A DNA stretch of 64,000 bases, from positions 1-64,000 of the forward strand of contig NZ_JAFWFN010000005.1 of the NCBI RefSeq assembly GCF_017515565.1, in the 5' to 3' direction. Source of the DNA: Halomonas sp. Its GTDB lineage: Bacteria > Pseudomonadota > Gammaproteobacteria > Pseudomonadales > Halomonadaceae. Below, piece by piece: positions 56,112-64,000 of this stretch (the first letter of the stretch is position 1; the number at the start of each line of letters is the position of its first letter). Under the pieces are notes generated by a model. That model ran no database searches. It saw only the letters and a list, made by a program, of their open reading frames with translations, and had not been told where the DNA came from. Position numbers and translations under genes: made by a program.

Positions 56112-57712
56112 TGGCTTTGTCGGTCTCTTACCAAGCGCCGGATGAAAGCATCTTTGGTCGCCTCGCCAGTGAACTGGTAGCAGAGCTTCCCGACCGGCTG
56201 AGTACCCGCGTGCTTGAAAATGCCAAATTGCTGAGTGAGCACCCTGCCATTGTGGATGGCGATGTACGCTGGAGCTACGCTGAGCTTGGCGAGGAAATAC
56301 ACGCCGCTTGCGGCTGGTTAAGCACGATGGGTATTCGTCCTGGCGATCGCATTATGACGGTGAGTGAAAACTGCCGTGCTCTGGTTGTATTGCTGCTGGC
56401 AGCCAGTGAACTTAATGTATGGGTCGCGATTGTTAATTCGCGACTATCGGCTCAAGAAGTTGACCTGATTCAGGGTAACTGCCTGCCCCGGCGGGTGTTC
56501 TACACCTGTGATGCTTCGCCTGAGGCTGGTCAGCACGCCCAGCGTCACGCAGTCGACCGTTATCAGCATCCTACGTTGGGTGGGCTGGGGATCTCGCCGC
56601 TTTATGACAGCGAGCCAGAGCCGGTGAGCGAAAGCGGTGGCGAGCAAGTTGCAGCGATGATCTACACCTCGGGCACCACGGGGACACCGAAAGGCGTCAT
56701 GCTGACCCACAGAGGCATTCTTTACATTGCCTCAATCTCAGGCGGTATGCGCCATTTAAGCGAAGGCCAGCGGGTCTACGGCGTATTGCCGATGTCTCAC
56801 GTGTTTGGCCTCTCCTCGGTGTGTATGGGGTCGCTGTATAACGGCGCTTGCCTATATACCGTGCCGCGTTTTGATGCCGCTCAACTGCTGGCGACTCTGA
56901 AACAGGAACGAATAACCGTTCTCCAGGGCGTGCCTGCCATGTACGCCCGTGCCTTGGAGTATTTGAAACGCGAGCAGCAGCCACTCGAAGCCCCTGAGTT
57001 AATTTATATCTCTGCAGGTGGCTCACCCTTAGATAGCGATACCAAAGTGCGCGTTGAGGCGGCTTTTGGGCTAACGCTGCATAACGGCTATGGATTAACC
57101 GAGGCTAGCCCCACCATCAGCCAAACGCGCATTGATGATCGCCACGGCAATAGCACCGTGGGGCGCGTGCTTCCTCTATTGGAGTATCGTCTAGAACCCC
57201 TGAGTGATAGCGGAACTTCTGAGCAGCCTGGCGAAGAAGTGGGTGAGCTGTGGGTGCGCGGCCCCAACATTATGAAGGGCTATTTTCGCCAGCCAGAGGC
57301 AACCCGCGCCACACTAACCGAGGATGGTTGGCTGAATACCGGCGATATTGCCAAACTCGACCACGATGACCAGCTCTATATCGTTGGGCGCAGCAAAGAG
57401 CTGATTATCCGCTCGGGGTTTAATATCTACCCACCGGATGTGGAAGCGGTGATTAATGAGCACCCGGCGGTAACGCTAACCGCGGTGGTCGGTCGGCAAA
57501 TCGCGGGGAACGAAGAAGTCGTCGCCTTTGTTCAGTGTGAGCCGGGTATTGAAGTTGATATGGCAGAGCTTAAGGCGTTTATCGCCGAGCGGCTGGCGCC
57601 CTACAAAAGGCCCACGCAAATTGTATTAATGGATTCGCTACCGTCCACAGCCAGCGGAAAAATTCTTAAAGGGCGGCTGCGGGATTTAGCTCAGCAGGAG
57701 AACGGCAAATGA
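56111..57712 (+). CDS. acyl-CoA synthetase (AMP-forming carboxylate-CoA ligase)
   Basis: 533 residues of the adenylate-forming superfamily: P-loop YTSGTTGTPKGVML, GYGLTEASP, ELWVRGPNIMKGYF, WLNTGDIAKLD, IIRSGFNIYPPDVE and the C-terminal catalytic Lys in TASGKILKGRL. It activates a carboxylic acid to its CoA thioester. The acid cannot be read from the sequence; the genes around it suggest a medium, aryl or alicyclic acid. Coupled to the acyl-CoA dehydrogenase and, by a 4-base overlap, to the thioesterase. Confidence 0.93.
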   Translation: MALSVSYQAPDESIFGRLASELVAELPDRLSTRVLENAKLLSEHPAIVDGDVRWSYAELGEEIHAACGWLSTMGIRPGDRIMTVSENCRALVVLLLAASELNVWVAIVNSRLSAQEVDLIQGNCLPRRVFYTCDASPEAGQHAQRHAVDRYQHPTLGGLGISPLYDSEPEPVSESGGEQVAAMIYTSGTTGTPKGVMLTHRGILYIASISGGMRHLSEGQRVYGVLPMSHVFGLSSVCMGSLYNGACLYTVPRFDAAQLLATLKQERITVLQGVPAMYARALEYLKREQQPLEAPELIYISAGGSPLDSDTKVRVEAAFGLTLHNGYGLTEASPTISQTRIDDRHGNSTVGRVLPLLEYRLEPLSDSGTSEQPGEEVGELWVRGPNIMKGYFRQPEATRATLTEDGWLNTGDIAKLDHDDQLYIVGRSKELIIRSGFNIYPPDVEAVINEHPAVTLTAVVGRQIAGNEEVVAFVQCEPGIEVDMAELKAFIAERLAPYKRPTQIVLMDSLPSTASGKILKGRLRDLAQQENGK

Positions 57713-58173
57713 GCCATTCATCTCAGCAGGCGCTGATGGGCTACCACGAACTGCTGGGCATGCATGTCGTTGAGTGGGAAGAGGAGCGAGTCGTCGTTGA
57801 GCTGACCATTGAGCCGAAGCACCTTAACCGCAGCGGCAATGTCCACGGCGGTGTATTAGCCTCTATGTTGGATAGCGCCTTAAGCTTGGCGGGGCTGCAC
57901 TGTCCCGTGCCGGGCAATATTCGCCGCGGTATGACGCTGTCATTGACCACCACCTTTGTCGGGCCCGCTCGGCAAGGTTTACTGCGCGCCACGGGGACAC
58001 TGCGAGGAGGCGGACAAAAAACCTACATGACCAGCGGTGAGATAGTGGATGGAAACGGTAATCTAGTGGCCGTGGGTGAGGGATCATTCCGGCGCCGAAG
58101 CGGCAGCGAGTCGCCCCAAGGCATGCCCGATACCCAACCTCAGCTGAACAAGCCGTGGGAGTCCGCTGAGTGA
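57709..58173 (+). CDS. PaaI-type hotdog thioesterase
   Basis: 154 residues with hotdog features: LNRSGNVHGGVLASMLDSALSLAG (the HGG and catalytic Asp region) and TTTFVGPARQGLLRATGTLRGGGQKTYMTSGEI. PaaI-like enzymes hydrolyse aryl- or acyl-CoA and may relieve CoA trapping when a pathway stalls. It overlaps both its neighbours by 4 bases, so it belongs to the ligase operon. Confidence 0.9.
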   Translation: MSHSSQQALMGYHELLGMHVVEWEEERVVVELTIEPKHLNRSGNVHGGVLASMLDSALSLAGLHCPVPGNIRRGMTLSLTTTFVGPARQGLLRATGTLRGGGQKTYMTSGEIVDGNGNLVAVGEGSFRRRSGSESPQGMPDTQPQLNKPWESAE

Positions 58174-59558
58174 GTCCAGCCCGCCTGCGGGTCTCTTGTT
58201 TACTGCTGGTTACTCTGGCAACGCTGTTTCATCTAGTGTTCGGGAGTGTGGTATGGCAAGCCGTGGGTATCGGCGCGCTGCTACTCTATTTAACAACCCT
58301 GGGCGCTCAGCTTACCCGCATGGCGAAAGGGTTGCTGTTAGCTGCAGGAGCGTTAACACTGCTTGCGCTTTGGCGTGCATCAAACCCTGGCCAACTTCTT
58401 TTTGAAGCCAGCGGTCGTTTTGCTTTTTTTGCCACCTTTGTGGTGGCCTTGAGTATGCTGCGTTTGCCTGCCTATCGCTCACGTTTGGTACGCCGGTGTG
58501 GGCAGAGCATGCTGCTTCAGCCCCCTAGCCGCCGCTACCCGATTTTATCCCTTGGTTCAGCGCTGTTTGGGATTATTCTCAATATCGGCGTGCTTAACCT
58601 GTTCGCCGCCATGATTGAAAAAAGCAATACCTTAGGGGCGGCTCAGGGGCGGGTGTGGGTACGTGAGGCGCGTCAGCGACGCATGATGCTGGCGCTGTTG
58701 CGTGGGTTTTCCCTGGCGCCGCTAATATCTCCTATGGGTATTGGCGTGGCGGTGGTGCTGTCGAGTCTTCACCAGGTGACTTGGCTGGAGCTTGCCCCCT
58801 ACATTTTGGGCGCGGCGGTGCTGATATTTCTGGCGGGCTGGGCGATGGATTTTCTCACCGGGCCGCATCCTCCTGCCAATAAAACCCACCTAACCGCACC
58901 CTCACTGCGTCCGCTGGGCCAGTTCAGTGTGCTGTTGCTGGGGATTGTCGCGCTGGTGTTTAGCATCGCGTGGCTGCTAGAACTGCGCTTACCAATTGCT
59001 GCGCTTATTGGTGCGCCCACAGGGGCGCTGATTTGGCTTGCCTGGCAGCGGCGCAGGCTTGGTTATGCGGGTGTGCCCGCGGCGGTTAGCGCGGTACATC
59101 GCCAGCTGCCGTGGCTGCTTTCACCCAGCGCCAATGAAATTGTGGTGCTTGGAGCGGCGGGGTACTTGGGGCACCTATGCGTAGGGCTGGTGGATACTCA
59201 GCAGCTGGCACCGCTATTAACCGTGCTGAACCAGTGGGGAGCGTTTAACGCCGTGCTCGCGATGTTGATGGTGGTGGGGCTGGCGCAAATAGGCGTTAAT
59301 CCTATCGTCACGGTGACGTTGCTGGTGGGTTTATTGCCACAGCTTGGTATTGAGGGGCTATCGCCTGCGCTAATCGGCGCATCGTTGATGGTTGGCTGGG
59401 CGTTGGCGCTAATGTCGTCGCCGATGACGGCATCTATGCTGATTTTGTCTCGTTTTACTGGCGTACCGGCTACGCGCATTGGCTACCGCTGGAACGGCAG
59501 ATTCTTGGTTGCTTCGATTCCGCTATTGGCGGCGTGGTTTATGTGGTCACCTTTTTGA
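58170..59558 (+). CDS. polytopic membrane protein in the catabolic operon, unrecognised, possible transporter
   Basis: 462 residues, mostly hydrophobic, roughly ten to twelve predicted membrane helices. Start is GTG 58170 inside the thioesterase stop (GTGA overlap). Two halves look alike in outline: helices with proline/glycine breaks (SLAPLISPMGIGVAVVLS in the first half; LAQIGVNPIVTVTLLVG and ALMSSPMTASMLIL in the second). This resembles ion-transporter superfamily anion permeases with paired re-entrant loops, but no family signature is certain. Position in the ligase operon suggests uptake of the pathway acid; that is inference. Confidence 0.7.
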   Translation: MSPARLRVSCLLLVTLATLFHLVFGSVVWQAVGIGALLLYLTTLGAQLTRMAKGLLLAAGALTLLALWRASNPGQLLFEASGRFAFFATFVVALSMLRLPAYRSRLVRRCGQSMLLQPPSRRYPILSLGSALFGIILNIGVLNLFAAMIEKSNTLGAAQGRVWVREARQRRMMLALLRGFSLAPLISPMGIGVAVVLSSLHQVTWLELAPYILGAAVLIFLAGWAMDFLTGPHPPANKTHLTAPSLRPLGQFSVLLLGIVALVFSIAWLLELRLPIAALIGAPTGALIWLAWQRRRLGYAGVPAAVSAVHRQLPWLLSPSANEIVVLGAAGYLGHLCVGLVDTQQLAPLLTVLNQWGAFNAVLAMLMVVGLAQIGVNPIVTVTLLVGLLPQLGIEGLSPALIGASLMVGWALALMSSPMTASMLILSRFTGVPATRIGYRWNGRFLVASIPLLAAWFMWSPF

Positions 59559-59593
59559 GAGGTACCGTTTCAGAAGTACCCTTTGAAAGGGGC

Positions 59594-59634
59594 AAAAACG
59601 CGGAAGCGCTTGACCTTTGGTCGGCGTTTTTTTA
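59594..59634 (+). terminator. probable terminator before etfB
   Basis: AAAAACGC (59594-59601) pairs with GCGTTTTT (59624-59631), with an inner GACC/GGTC pair, followed by more T. It ends the 54.9-59.6 kb operon. Confidence 0.55.
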
Positions 59635-59661
59635 TTGTTATTTCTATAAAGTAAAACAGTG

Positions 59662-59676
59662 TTTTGCTATGCAAAA
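59662..59676. promoter_or_regulatory. operator site 4, before etfB
   Basis: TTTTGCTATGCAAAA, 33 bases upstream of the etfB ATG, palindromic except for the centre. A TATAAA (59645-59650) lies just upstream and could be the -10, which would place the site over the transcription start as expected for a repressor. Confidence 0.65.
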
Positions 59677-59709
59677 TAAAATGCTTTTTAATCGCTCGGA
59701 GCCTGCCTT

Positions 59710-60459
59710 ATGAAAATACTCGTCGCGGTTAAACGCGTCATTGACTACAACGTCAAAATCCGTGTTAAAGCGGACTACTCAGACGTTGATCTTACCAATG
59801 TCAAAATGGCCATGAATCCGTTCTGCGAAATTGCCGTGGAAGAGGCTGTGCGCCTGAAAGAGAAGGGCGTAGCCACTGAAGTAGTGGCCGTAACGGTGGG
59901 GCCCAAAGCGGCCCAGGAGCAACTGCGTACGGCGCTGGCGTTGGGTGCTGATCGTGCCATTCATATCGAAACCGATGAGCGCGCCGAATCCCTGGCGGTC
60001 GCCAAGTTGCTGGCGAAGGTGGTCGAGGAAGAGCAGCCAGGGCTAGTGGTGCTGGGTAAGCAAGCCATCGATACCGACAACAACCAAACTGGCCAAATGC
60101 TGGCAGCGTTGACTGGCCTGCCGCAAGGCACGTTCGCCTCAGAAGTGGCGGTGGACGGAGACATGGTTAATGTCACCCGTGAAATCGACGGCGGTCTGCA
60201 AACCATCGCGCTAACGCTGCCAGCGATTGTTACCACTGACCTGCGTTTGAATGAGCCGCGCTACGCCAAGCTCCCAGATATCATGAAGGCCAAGAAAAAG
60301 CCGCTGGATGTGAAAACCCCCGCCGATTACGGCGTCGAGGTGGCTTCCAAGGTGAGCTTAGTCAAAGTGGAATCGCCCGCCGAGCGTAAAGGTGGTGTCA
60401 AGGTTGCCTCGGTAGACGAGCTGATCGACAAACTTAAAAACGAAGCCAAAGTACTTTAA
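59710..60459 (+). CDS. etfB: electron transfer flavoprotein subunit beta
   Basis: 249 residues: [39 protein letters not shown], the AMP-binding region with [18 protein letters not shown], and [23 protein letters not shown], the recognition loop for dehydrogenases. With EtfA it accepts electrons from acyl-CoA dehydrogenases and passes them to ETF-ubiquinone oxidoreductase. etfA follows after 29 bases. Confidence 0.97.
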   Translation: MKILVAVKRVIDYNVKIRVKADYSDVDLTNVKMAMNPFCEIAVEEAVRLKEKGVATEVVAVTVGPKAAQEQLRTALALGADRAIHIETDERAESLAVAKLLAKVVEEEQPGLVVLGKQAIDTDNNQTGQMLAALTGLPQGTFASEVAVDGDMVNVTREIDGGLQTIALTLPAIVTTDLRLNEPRYAKLPDIMKAKKKPLDVKTPADYGVEVASKVSLVKVESPAERKGGVKVASVDELIDKLKNEAKVL

Positions 60460-60488
60460 TTAAGGTGCTTTAAATAGGAGCTGATTCC

Positions 60489-61415
60489 ATGAGCATTCTG
60501 GTACTTGCTGATTTACACGAAGGCCAACTGGCTGGCGCCACGGCCCACGTCGTCGCGGCGGCGAAAGCCATCGGCGGCGATATTGATGTCCTCGTTGCCG
60601 GTGAAGGTGTTCAAGCCGCAGCCGAGGCTGCCGCAAAACTGGATGGCGTCAGCAAAGTGCGTGTCGCCGACAACGCCGTTTACGCCCACCAGTTAGCTGA
60701 ACCGATGGGCGCGCTGCTGGTTGAACTGGCGGACGGCTATACCCATGTGCTGGCCAGCGCCTCTACCACCGGCAAAAACGTGTTGCCGCGCCTGGCAGCG
60801 CTCAAAGACGTCAGCCAGCTTTCCGACGTGCTTGGTGTTGAAAGCACTGATACCTTCCTGCGTCCCATCTACGCAGGTAATGCCATCGCCACGGTTAAAA
60901 GCGACGATGTGCTGAAAGTGATCACCGTGCGTACCACTGGTTTTGACGCGGTGGGCGCTAGCGGCAGTGCCGCTATTGAGTCGGTTGACGTAGTAGTCGA
61001 AAACGCTCAGTCCAGCTTCGTACAAGAAGAGCTGGCGAAGTCTGATCGCCCAGAGCTGGGCGGTGCCAAGGTAGTCATCTCCGGCGGCCGCGGGATGGGC
61101 AACGGCGAAAATTTCAAGCTGCTTGACGGCATTGCCGACAAACTGGGGGCGGCCATTGGTGCTTCCCGTGCGGCGGTCGACGCTGGCTTTGTGCCCAACG
61201 ATATGCAGGTTGGGCAGACCGGTAAGATCGTTGCCCCGGATCTGTACATTGCCGTGGGCATCTCCGGTGCCATTCAGCACCTAGCGGGGATGAAAGACTC
61301 CAAGGTGATCGTCGCCATTAACAAGGACGACGAAGCGCCGATCTTCCAGGTCGCTGATTACGGGCTGGTGGGGGATCTATTCGAGCTTCTGCCAGAGCTT
61401 GAGAGTAAGCTATAA
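60489..61415 (+). CDS. etfA: electron transfer flavoprotein subunit alpha
   Basis: 308 residues: N-terminal [18 protein letters not shown], and the FAD-binding C-terminal domain with [55 protein letters not shown] and [16 protein letters not shown]. Forms the FAD-carrying heterodimer with EtfB. AGGAG precedes the ATG. A terminator follows, so etfBA is its own unit. Confidence 0.97.
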   Translation: MSILVLADLHEGQLAGATAHVVAAAKAIGGDIDVLVAGEGVQAAAEAAAKLDGVSKVRVADNAVYAHQLAEPMGALLVELADGYTHVLASASTTGKNVLPRLAALKDVSQLSDVLGVESTDTFLRPIYAGNAIATVKSDDVLKVITVRTTGFDAVGASGSAAIESVDVVVENAQSSFVQEELAKSDRPELGGAKVVISGGRGMGNGENFKLLDGIADKLGAAIGASRAAVDAGFVPNDMQVGQTGKIVAPDLYIAVGISGAIQHLAGMKDSKVIVAINKDDEAPIFQVADYGLVGDLFELLPELESKL

Positions 61416-61423
61416 GCAGTGCA

Positions 61424-61449
61424 TAAAAGGCTCCGAAAGGGGCCTTTTT
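61424..61449 (+). terminator. terminator after etfA
   Basis: AAAGGCTCC and GGGGCCTTT pair around GAAA with one G-U wobble, followed by a T run. Confidence 0.85.
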
Positions 61450-61488
61450 AATAATGAGTTCACACAATAACAACCAGTGAGTTGCCCC

Positions 61489-62460
61489 ATGCTAACGCGT
61501 CTAACCGCCTCGTTAACTCTGCCGGTGATCGGCTCCCCTATGTTTATCGTCTCCGGGCCTGAATTAGTGATTGCTCAGTGCCAAGCAGGGATTATCGGTG
61601 CGTTTCCCGCATTAAATGCGCGGCCTGCCGAAGCGCTCCGTGATTGGCTGCAGCATATTACCCAAACACTGGCTGACTATGACGAGCAGCACCCCGATAA
61701 GCCCTCAGCGCCCTTTGCGGTTAACCAAATTGTGCATCCCACCAACGATCGGCTAGAACACGATGTGGCACTATGCGCCGAGTTTAAGGTGCCGCTGGTA
61801 ATCACCAGCCTGCACGCACCTAATCAGGTAGTGGAGCAGGTGCACGCTTATGGTGGACTGGTTTTTCACGATGTCACCACGTTGCGGCACGCCAAGAAAG
61901 CCATTGATGCAGGTGTCGATGGGCTGATACTGGTATGCCACGGTGCGGGCGGTCATGCCGGGCGATTAAACCCCTTTGCGTTCGTCGCTGAGGTTCGCCG
62001 TTTCTATGATGGCCCGCTGGTGTTAGCCGGAGCAATCACCAACGGTGAACAAATAGCGGCTGCCCAGGCGCTGGGCGTGGATTTTGTATATATGGGCACC
62101 CGCTTTATTGCCACCGAGGAAGCCAACGCCCAAGCGGCTTATAAGCAGATGGTGCTGGATGCGGGGGCAGGAGACATCGTCTATACCAACCTGTTTACCG
62201 GCGTGCATGGTAACTATCTACGGCAAAGTATTGAGCAGGCAGGATTGAACCCTGATGCGCTGCCTGAAGGCGATAAAGCCTCAATGCGCTATGGCTCAGG
62301 GGGTAGCAGTAAAGCAAAAGCATGGCGGGATATTTGGGGCGCGGGGCAAGGCGTAGGCGGTATTGCAACGCTTAATAGCGTGGCCGAAGAAGTAGCCACG
62401 CTACGTGATGATTACCAAAAGGCCTTGGAGAAAACTCAATCTTATTTGCGGCGACTTTGA
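61489..62460 (+). CDS. nitronate monooxygenase-family flavoprotein
   Basis: 323 residues from ATG 61489 (a GTG four codons earlier is possible). TIM-barrel FMN protein of the 2-nitropropane dioxygenase/NMO family: LPVIGSPMFIVSGPELV, CHGAGGHAGR, PLVLAGAITNGEQIAAAQALGVDFVYMGTRFIATEEA and the KAWRDIWGAGQGVGGI end. Such genes often sit in fatty-acid or acyl-CoA clusters, where the true substrate is usually unknown and may not be a nitronate. Its 3' end overlaps the enoyl-CoA hydratase gene on the other strand by 19 bases. Confidence 0.88.
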   Translation: MLTRLTASLTLPVIGSPMFIVSGPELVIAQCQAGIIGAFPALNARPAEALRDWLQHITQTLADYDEQHPDKPSAPFAVNQIVHPTNDRLEHDVALCAEFKVPLVITSLHAPNQVVEQVHAYGGLVFHDVTTLRHAKKAIDAGVDGLILVCHGAGGHAGRLNPFAFVAEVRRFYDGPLVLAGAITNGEQIAAAQALGVDFVYMGTRFIATEEANAQAAYKQMVLDAGAGDIVYTNLFTGVHGNYLRQSIEQAGLNPDALPEGDKASMRYGSGGSSKAKAWRDIWGAGQGVGGIATLNSVAEEVATLRDDYQKALEKTQSYLRRL

Positions 62461-63221
62461 CGAAATGCGGCCAGCCGCTCCTGAAACTCTTCAGAGGCTT
62501 TGCACTGGTCTTGAAGCTCGCCTTCTAGTTGCATCGTGTCACCGAGTGAGCGCTGCGCTGCTTCACGTAACGCCCGCTTGGTGGCGCTTAGCGCCTGAGC
62601 TGACTGTTCAACCAGCGCTTTCGCGAGCGTGCGAGCTTCTTGTAACACCTGGTCATCTTCAACCGCTCGATTAGCCAAACCTAGTTCCAAACAGCGCTCT
62701 GCTGAAATTGGCGTCGCCAAGGCGGCCATTTCGAAGGCCTGGGCATGGCCAAGCTTGCGCACTAGATGCCAACAGGCGCCGCCATCGGGAATCAGGCCAA
62801 TATTAATAAAGGCAAGCTTCAGGTAGGCCGAGCGCCCCATTACCACCATATCGCTGGCGAGAACATAGGAAACACCAATGCCCGCTGCTGCACCGGACAC
62901 TGCCGCAATGACCGGCTTATTCATTGCCATCAAACCGCGTAGAGCAGGTAAGAAGAGCATCTCCAGTCGTTCGCTAGCCGGTTGAGAAGATGCCTTTTCA
63001 AACTCCGCCAGGTCAGCACCGGCACAAAAAGAGCTGCCTTCGCCGCTAAGAATAACGCAACGTATCTGCTCATTGGCGGCTACCGCCGCCAGCGCTTTGT
63101 TGAGCGCTAGGGCGGTTTCTTCATTTAGGGCATTACGTACGTCTGGACGTGCAATAGCGACTTCTACTACACCGTTTTCAATAGCGCTAACAGTCACTAA
63201 TTGGCTGGGGTGATCTGACAT
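62442..63221 (-). CDS. enoyl-CoA hydratase/isomerase family protein
   Basis: 259 residues from ATG 63221 (AAGGAG upstream): crotonase fold with RPDVRNALNEE, GSSFCAGADLAEF (oxyanion hole), KPVIAAVSGAAAGIGVSYVLASDMVV and FINIGLIPDGGACWHL. The glutamate common in the first active-site position is absent here (AAAGIG), and the second position has IPDGG where hydratases have a Glu (PExG), so isomerase or other crotonase chemistry (PaaG-like) is possible. It lies 33 bases after the partial acyl-CoA dehydrogenase gene on the minus strand. Confidence 0.88.
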   Translation of the reverse strand: MSDHPSQLVTVSAIENGVVEVAIARPDVRNALNEETALALNKALAAVAANEQIRCVILSGEGSSFCAGADLAEFEKASSQPASERLEMLFLPALRGLMAMNKPVIAAVSGAAAGIGVSYVLASDMVVMGRSAYLKLAFINIGLIPDGGACWHLVRKLGHAQAFEMAALATPISAERCLELGLANRAVEDDQVLQEARTLAKALVEQSAQALSATKRALREAAQRSLGDTMQLEGELQDQCKASEEFQERLAAFRQSRRK

Positions 63222-63254
63222 GTATCGCTCCTTTATCAACTTTCTAAGGCCGCC

Positions 63255-64000
63255 TTAGGCGACGTCTAATAGATCGCTGACCGTTTCGAGGTGGTAGTCA
63301 CTGTCGCCTAGGTAGTGATCAAACATCACTAGGTGTTTAGCGTAGTGAGCCACATAGCACTCTTCTGTCATGCCCATGCCGCCGTGAAGTTGAATCGCCT
63401 GCTCGGCAATAAAGCGTGCTGACTCACCGCAGTAAGCTTTGGCTGCGGCAATTTTATAATCCCGTTCGCTGGCAGGCAGCGTCAGGCTAGTGGCGGCTAA
63501 AATGGCCATGGAGCGGGATTGCTCCAGATGCAGGTGCATATCAACCATGCGGTGCTGAAGCGCCTGGAATGATGATAGCGGTAAGCCAAACTGCTTGCGC
63601 TCTTTTAAATAGGCAAGCGTTTGGTCGCAAGCCTCTTCCATGGCGCCAATAGCCTGCGCGCATAGCGCAGCGCGACCAAGGGCCAACACGTCGGCCAGTG
63701 CATCGCTGACATCTTCGCTTAAGCAGTTTTCTGGCGGCAGCGTGACGTTATCTAGCGTTAGATCACCGGCGGGCTGATCGTCCATGGTGAAATAAAGATG
63801 AGAAGATGTGCCAGTGCTGTTTTGGGGCACCACAAATAGCGCTAATTTACCGCTGTTTAATCGGGCGATTACCAAAGTGGCTGCAGCGGCCGCTAGGTTG
63901 AGCACCACGTCCTTTCTGCCGTTAAGATGCCACTGACCGTCACGCTGAATGGCGTGGGTAGACACGTCAAACGCATCGTAGCGGGCGTCATGCTCCTGCC
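63255..64000 (-). CDS. acyl-CoA dehydrogenase, C-terminal part (5' end outside window)
   Basis: The frame is open to the window edge; the visible 247 codons hold the beta-domain end (RYDAFDV, WHLNGRKDVVLN) and the C-terminal helical domain (ERKQFGLPLSSFQALQHRMVDMHLHLEQSRS, AIQLHGGMGMTEECYVAHYAKHL). The LNGRKDVVLN...ADTLVIARL style resembles the small subunit of pimeloyl-CoA-type dehydrogenases (PimD), which work with a large-subunit partner. It forms an operon with the hydratase/isomerase gene. A GTG at 63963-63965 is internal, not the start. Confidence 0.9.
   Translation of the reverse strand, partial: QEHDARYDAFDVSTHAIQRDGQWHLNGRKDVVLNLAAAAATLVIARLNSGKLALFVVPQNSTGTSSHLYFTMDDQPAGDLTLDNVTLPPENCLSEDVSDALADVLALGRAALCAQAIGAMEEACDQTLAYLKERKQFGLPLSSFQALQHRMVDMHLHLEQSRSMAILAATSLTLPASERDYKIAAAKAYCGESARFIAEQAIQLHGGMGMTEECYVAHYAKHLVMFDHYLGDSDYHLETVSDLLDVA

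Noticed and set aside
60693..61280. 195-codon frame antisense to etfA
   Set aside because: Shadow frame in a GC-biased gene; etfA motifs are clear on the plus strand.

Overview
This 64 kb window looks like ordinary chromosome from a moderately GC-rich gammaproteobacterium. The gene orders thrS-infC-rpmI-rplT-pheST-ihfA and tig-clpP-clpX-lon-hupB-ppiD are typical of the class. The small DUF2970 and DUF2909 membrane proteins around a cox operon, the compatible-solute importer, and the acyl-CoA catabolic genes point to Halomonadaceae (Halomonas/Vreelandella-like); that assignment is inference from gene content, with no search behind it. I saw no prophage, insertion sequence, CRISPR array or tRNA gene.

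Layout. 1-124: 3' end of a 5S rRNA gene and the rRNA operon terminator, then a structured spacer. 0.5-6.3 kb: RutR-like TetR regulator, helicase HrpB, and a convergent P-type cation ATPase gene interrupted by one in-frame stop. 6.4-7.4 kb: small envelope or unknown proteins. 7.2-14.3 kb: cytochrome c oxidase operon (CoxB with fused cytochrome c, CoxA, Cox11, CoxC, SURF1, an unknown membrane-anchored protein, heme A synthase), with a divergent DUF2909 gene whose start overlaps that of surf1. 14.4-16.1 kb: DUF2489 protein and an OmpA-family lipoprotein. 16.2-23.4 kb: translation cluster; thrS has an anticodon-arm-like leader hairpin, infC starts at AUC, and pheS has a broken frame. 23.5-24.7 kb: DUF2788, flavodoxin, small membrane protein. 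24.9-33.4 kb: trigger factor, ClpP, ClpX, Lon, HU and PpiD (protein quality control). 33.5-38.1 kb: lpxH-ppiB and, divergently, glnS-cysS. 38.2-42 kb: osmF-yehY-yehX-yehW type osmoprotectant ABC importer. 42.1-47.5 kb: branched-chain 2-oxoacid dehydrogenase E1alpha, E1beta and E2, followed 14 nt later by a Hanks-type protein kinase-like gene. 47.5-51 kb: MCE-type lipid transport operon (STAS-permease, ATPase, MlaD-like, PqiC-like lipoprotein). 51-64 kb: a CoA-thioester catabolic cluster (IclR regulator, thiolase, 3-hydroxyacyl-CoA dehydrogenase, acyl-CoA dehydrogenase, CoA ligase, hotdog thioesterase, unrecognised polytopic membrane protein, ETF beta/alpha, nitronate monooxygenase-like protein, enoyl-CoA hydratase, and a second acyl-CoA dehydrogenase cut by the window end).

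How the parts fit. The catabolic cluster contains each step of a beta-oxidation spiral plus its electron carrier. A shared palindrome (TTTTGCnATGCAAAA) lies three times at about 41-42 bp spacing in its divergent promoter and once before etfB, which suggests one regulon. The most system-like association is the protein kinase gene directly behind the branched-chain dehydrogenase: the E1alpha retains the serine-rich loop that mammalian BCKD kinase phosphorylates. The best-supported regulatory element is the thrS leader hairpin, whose loop reads as a tRNA-Thr(GGU) anticodon loop.
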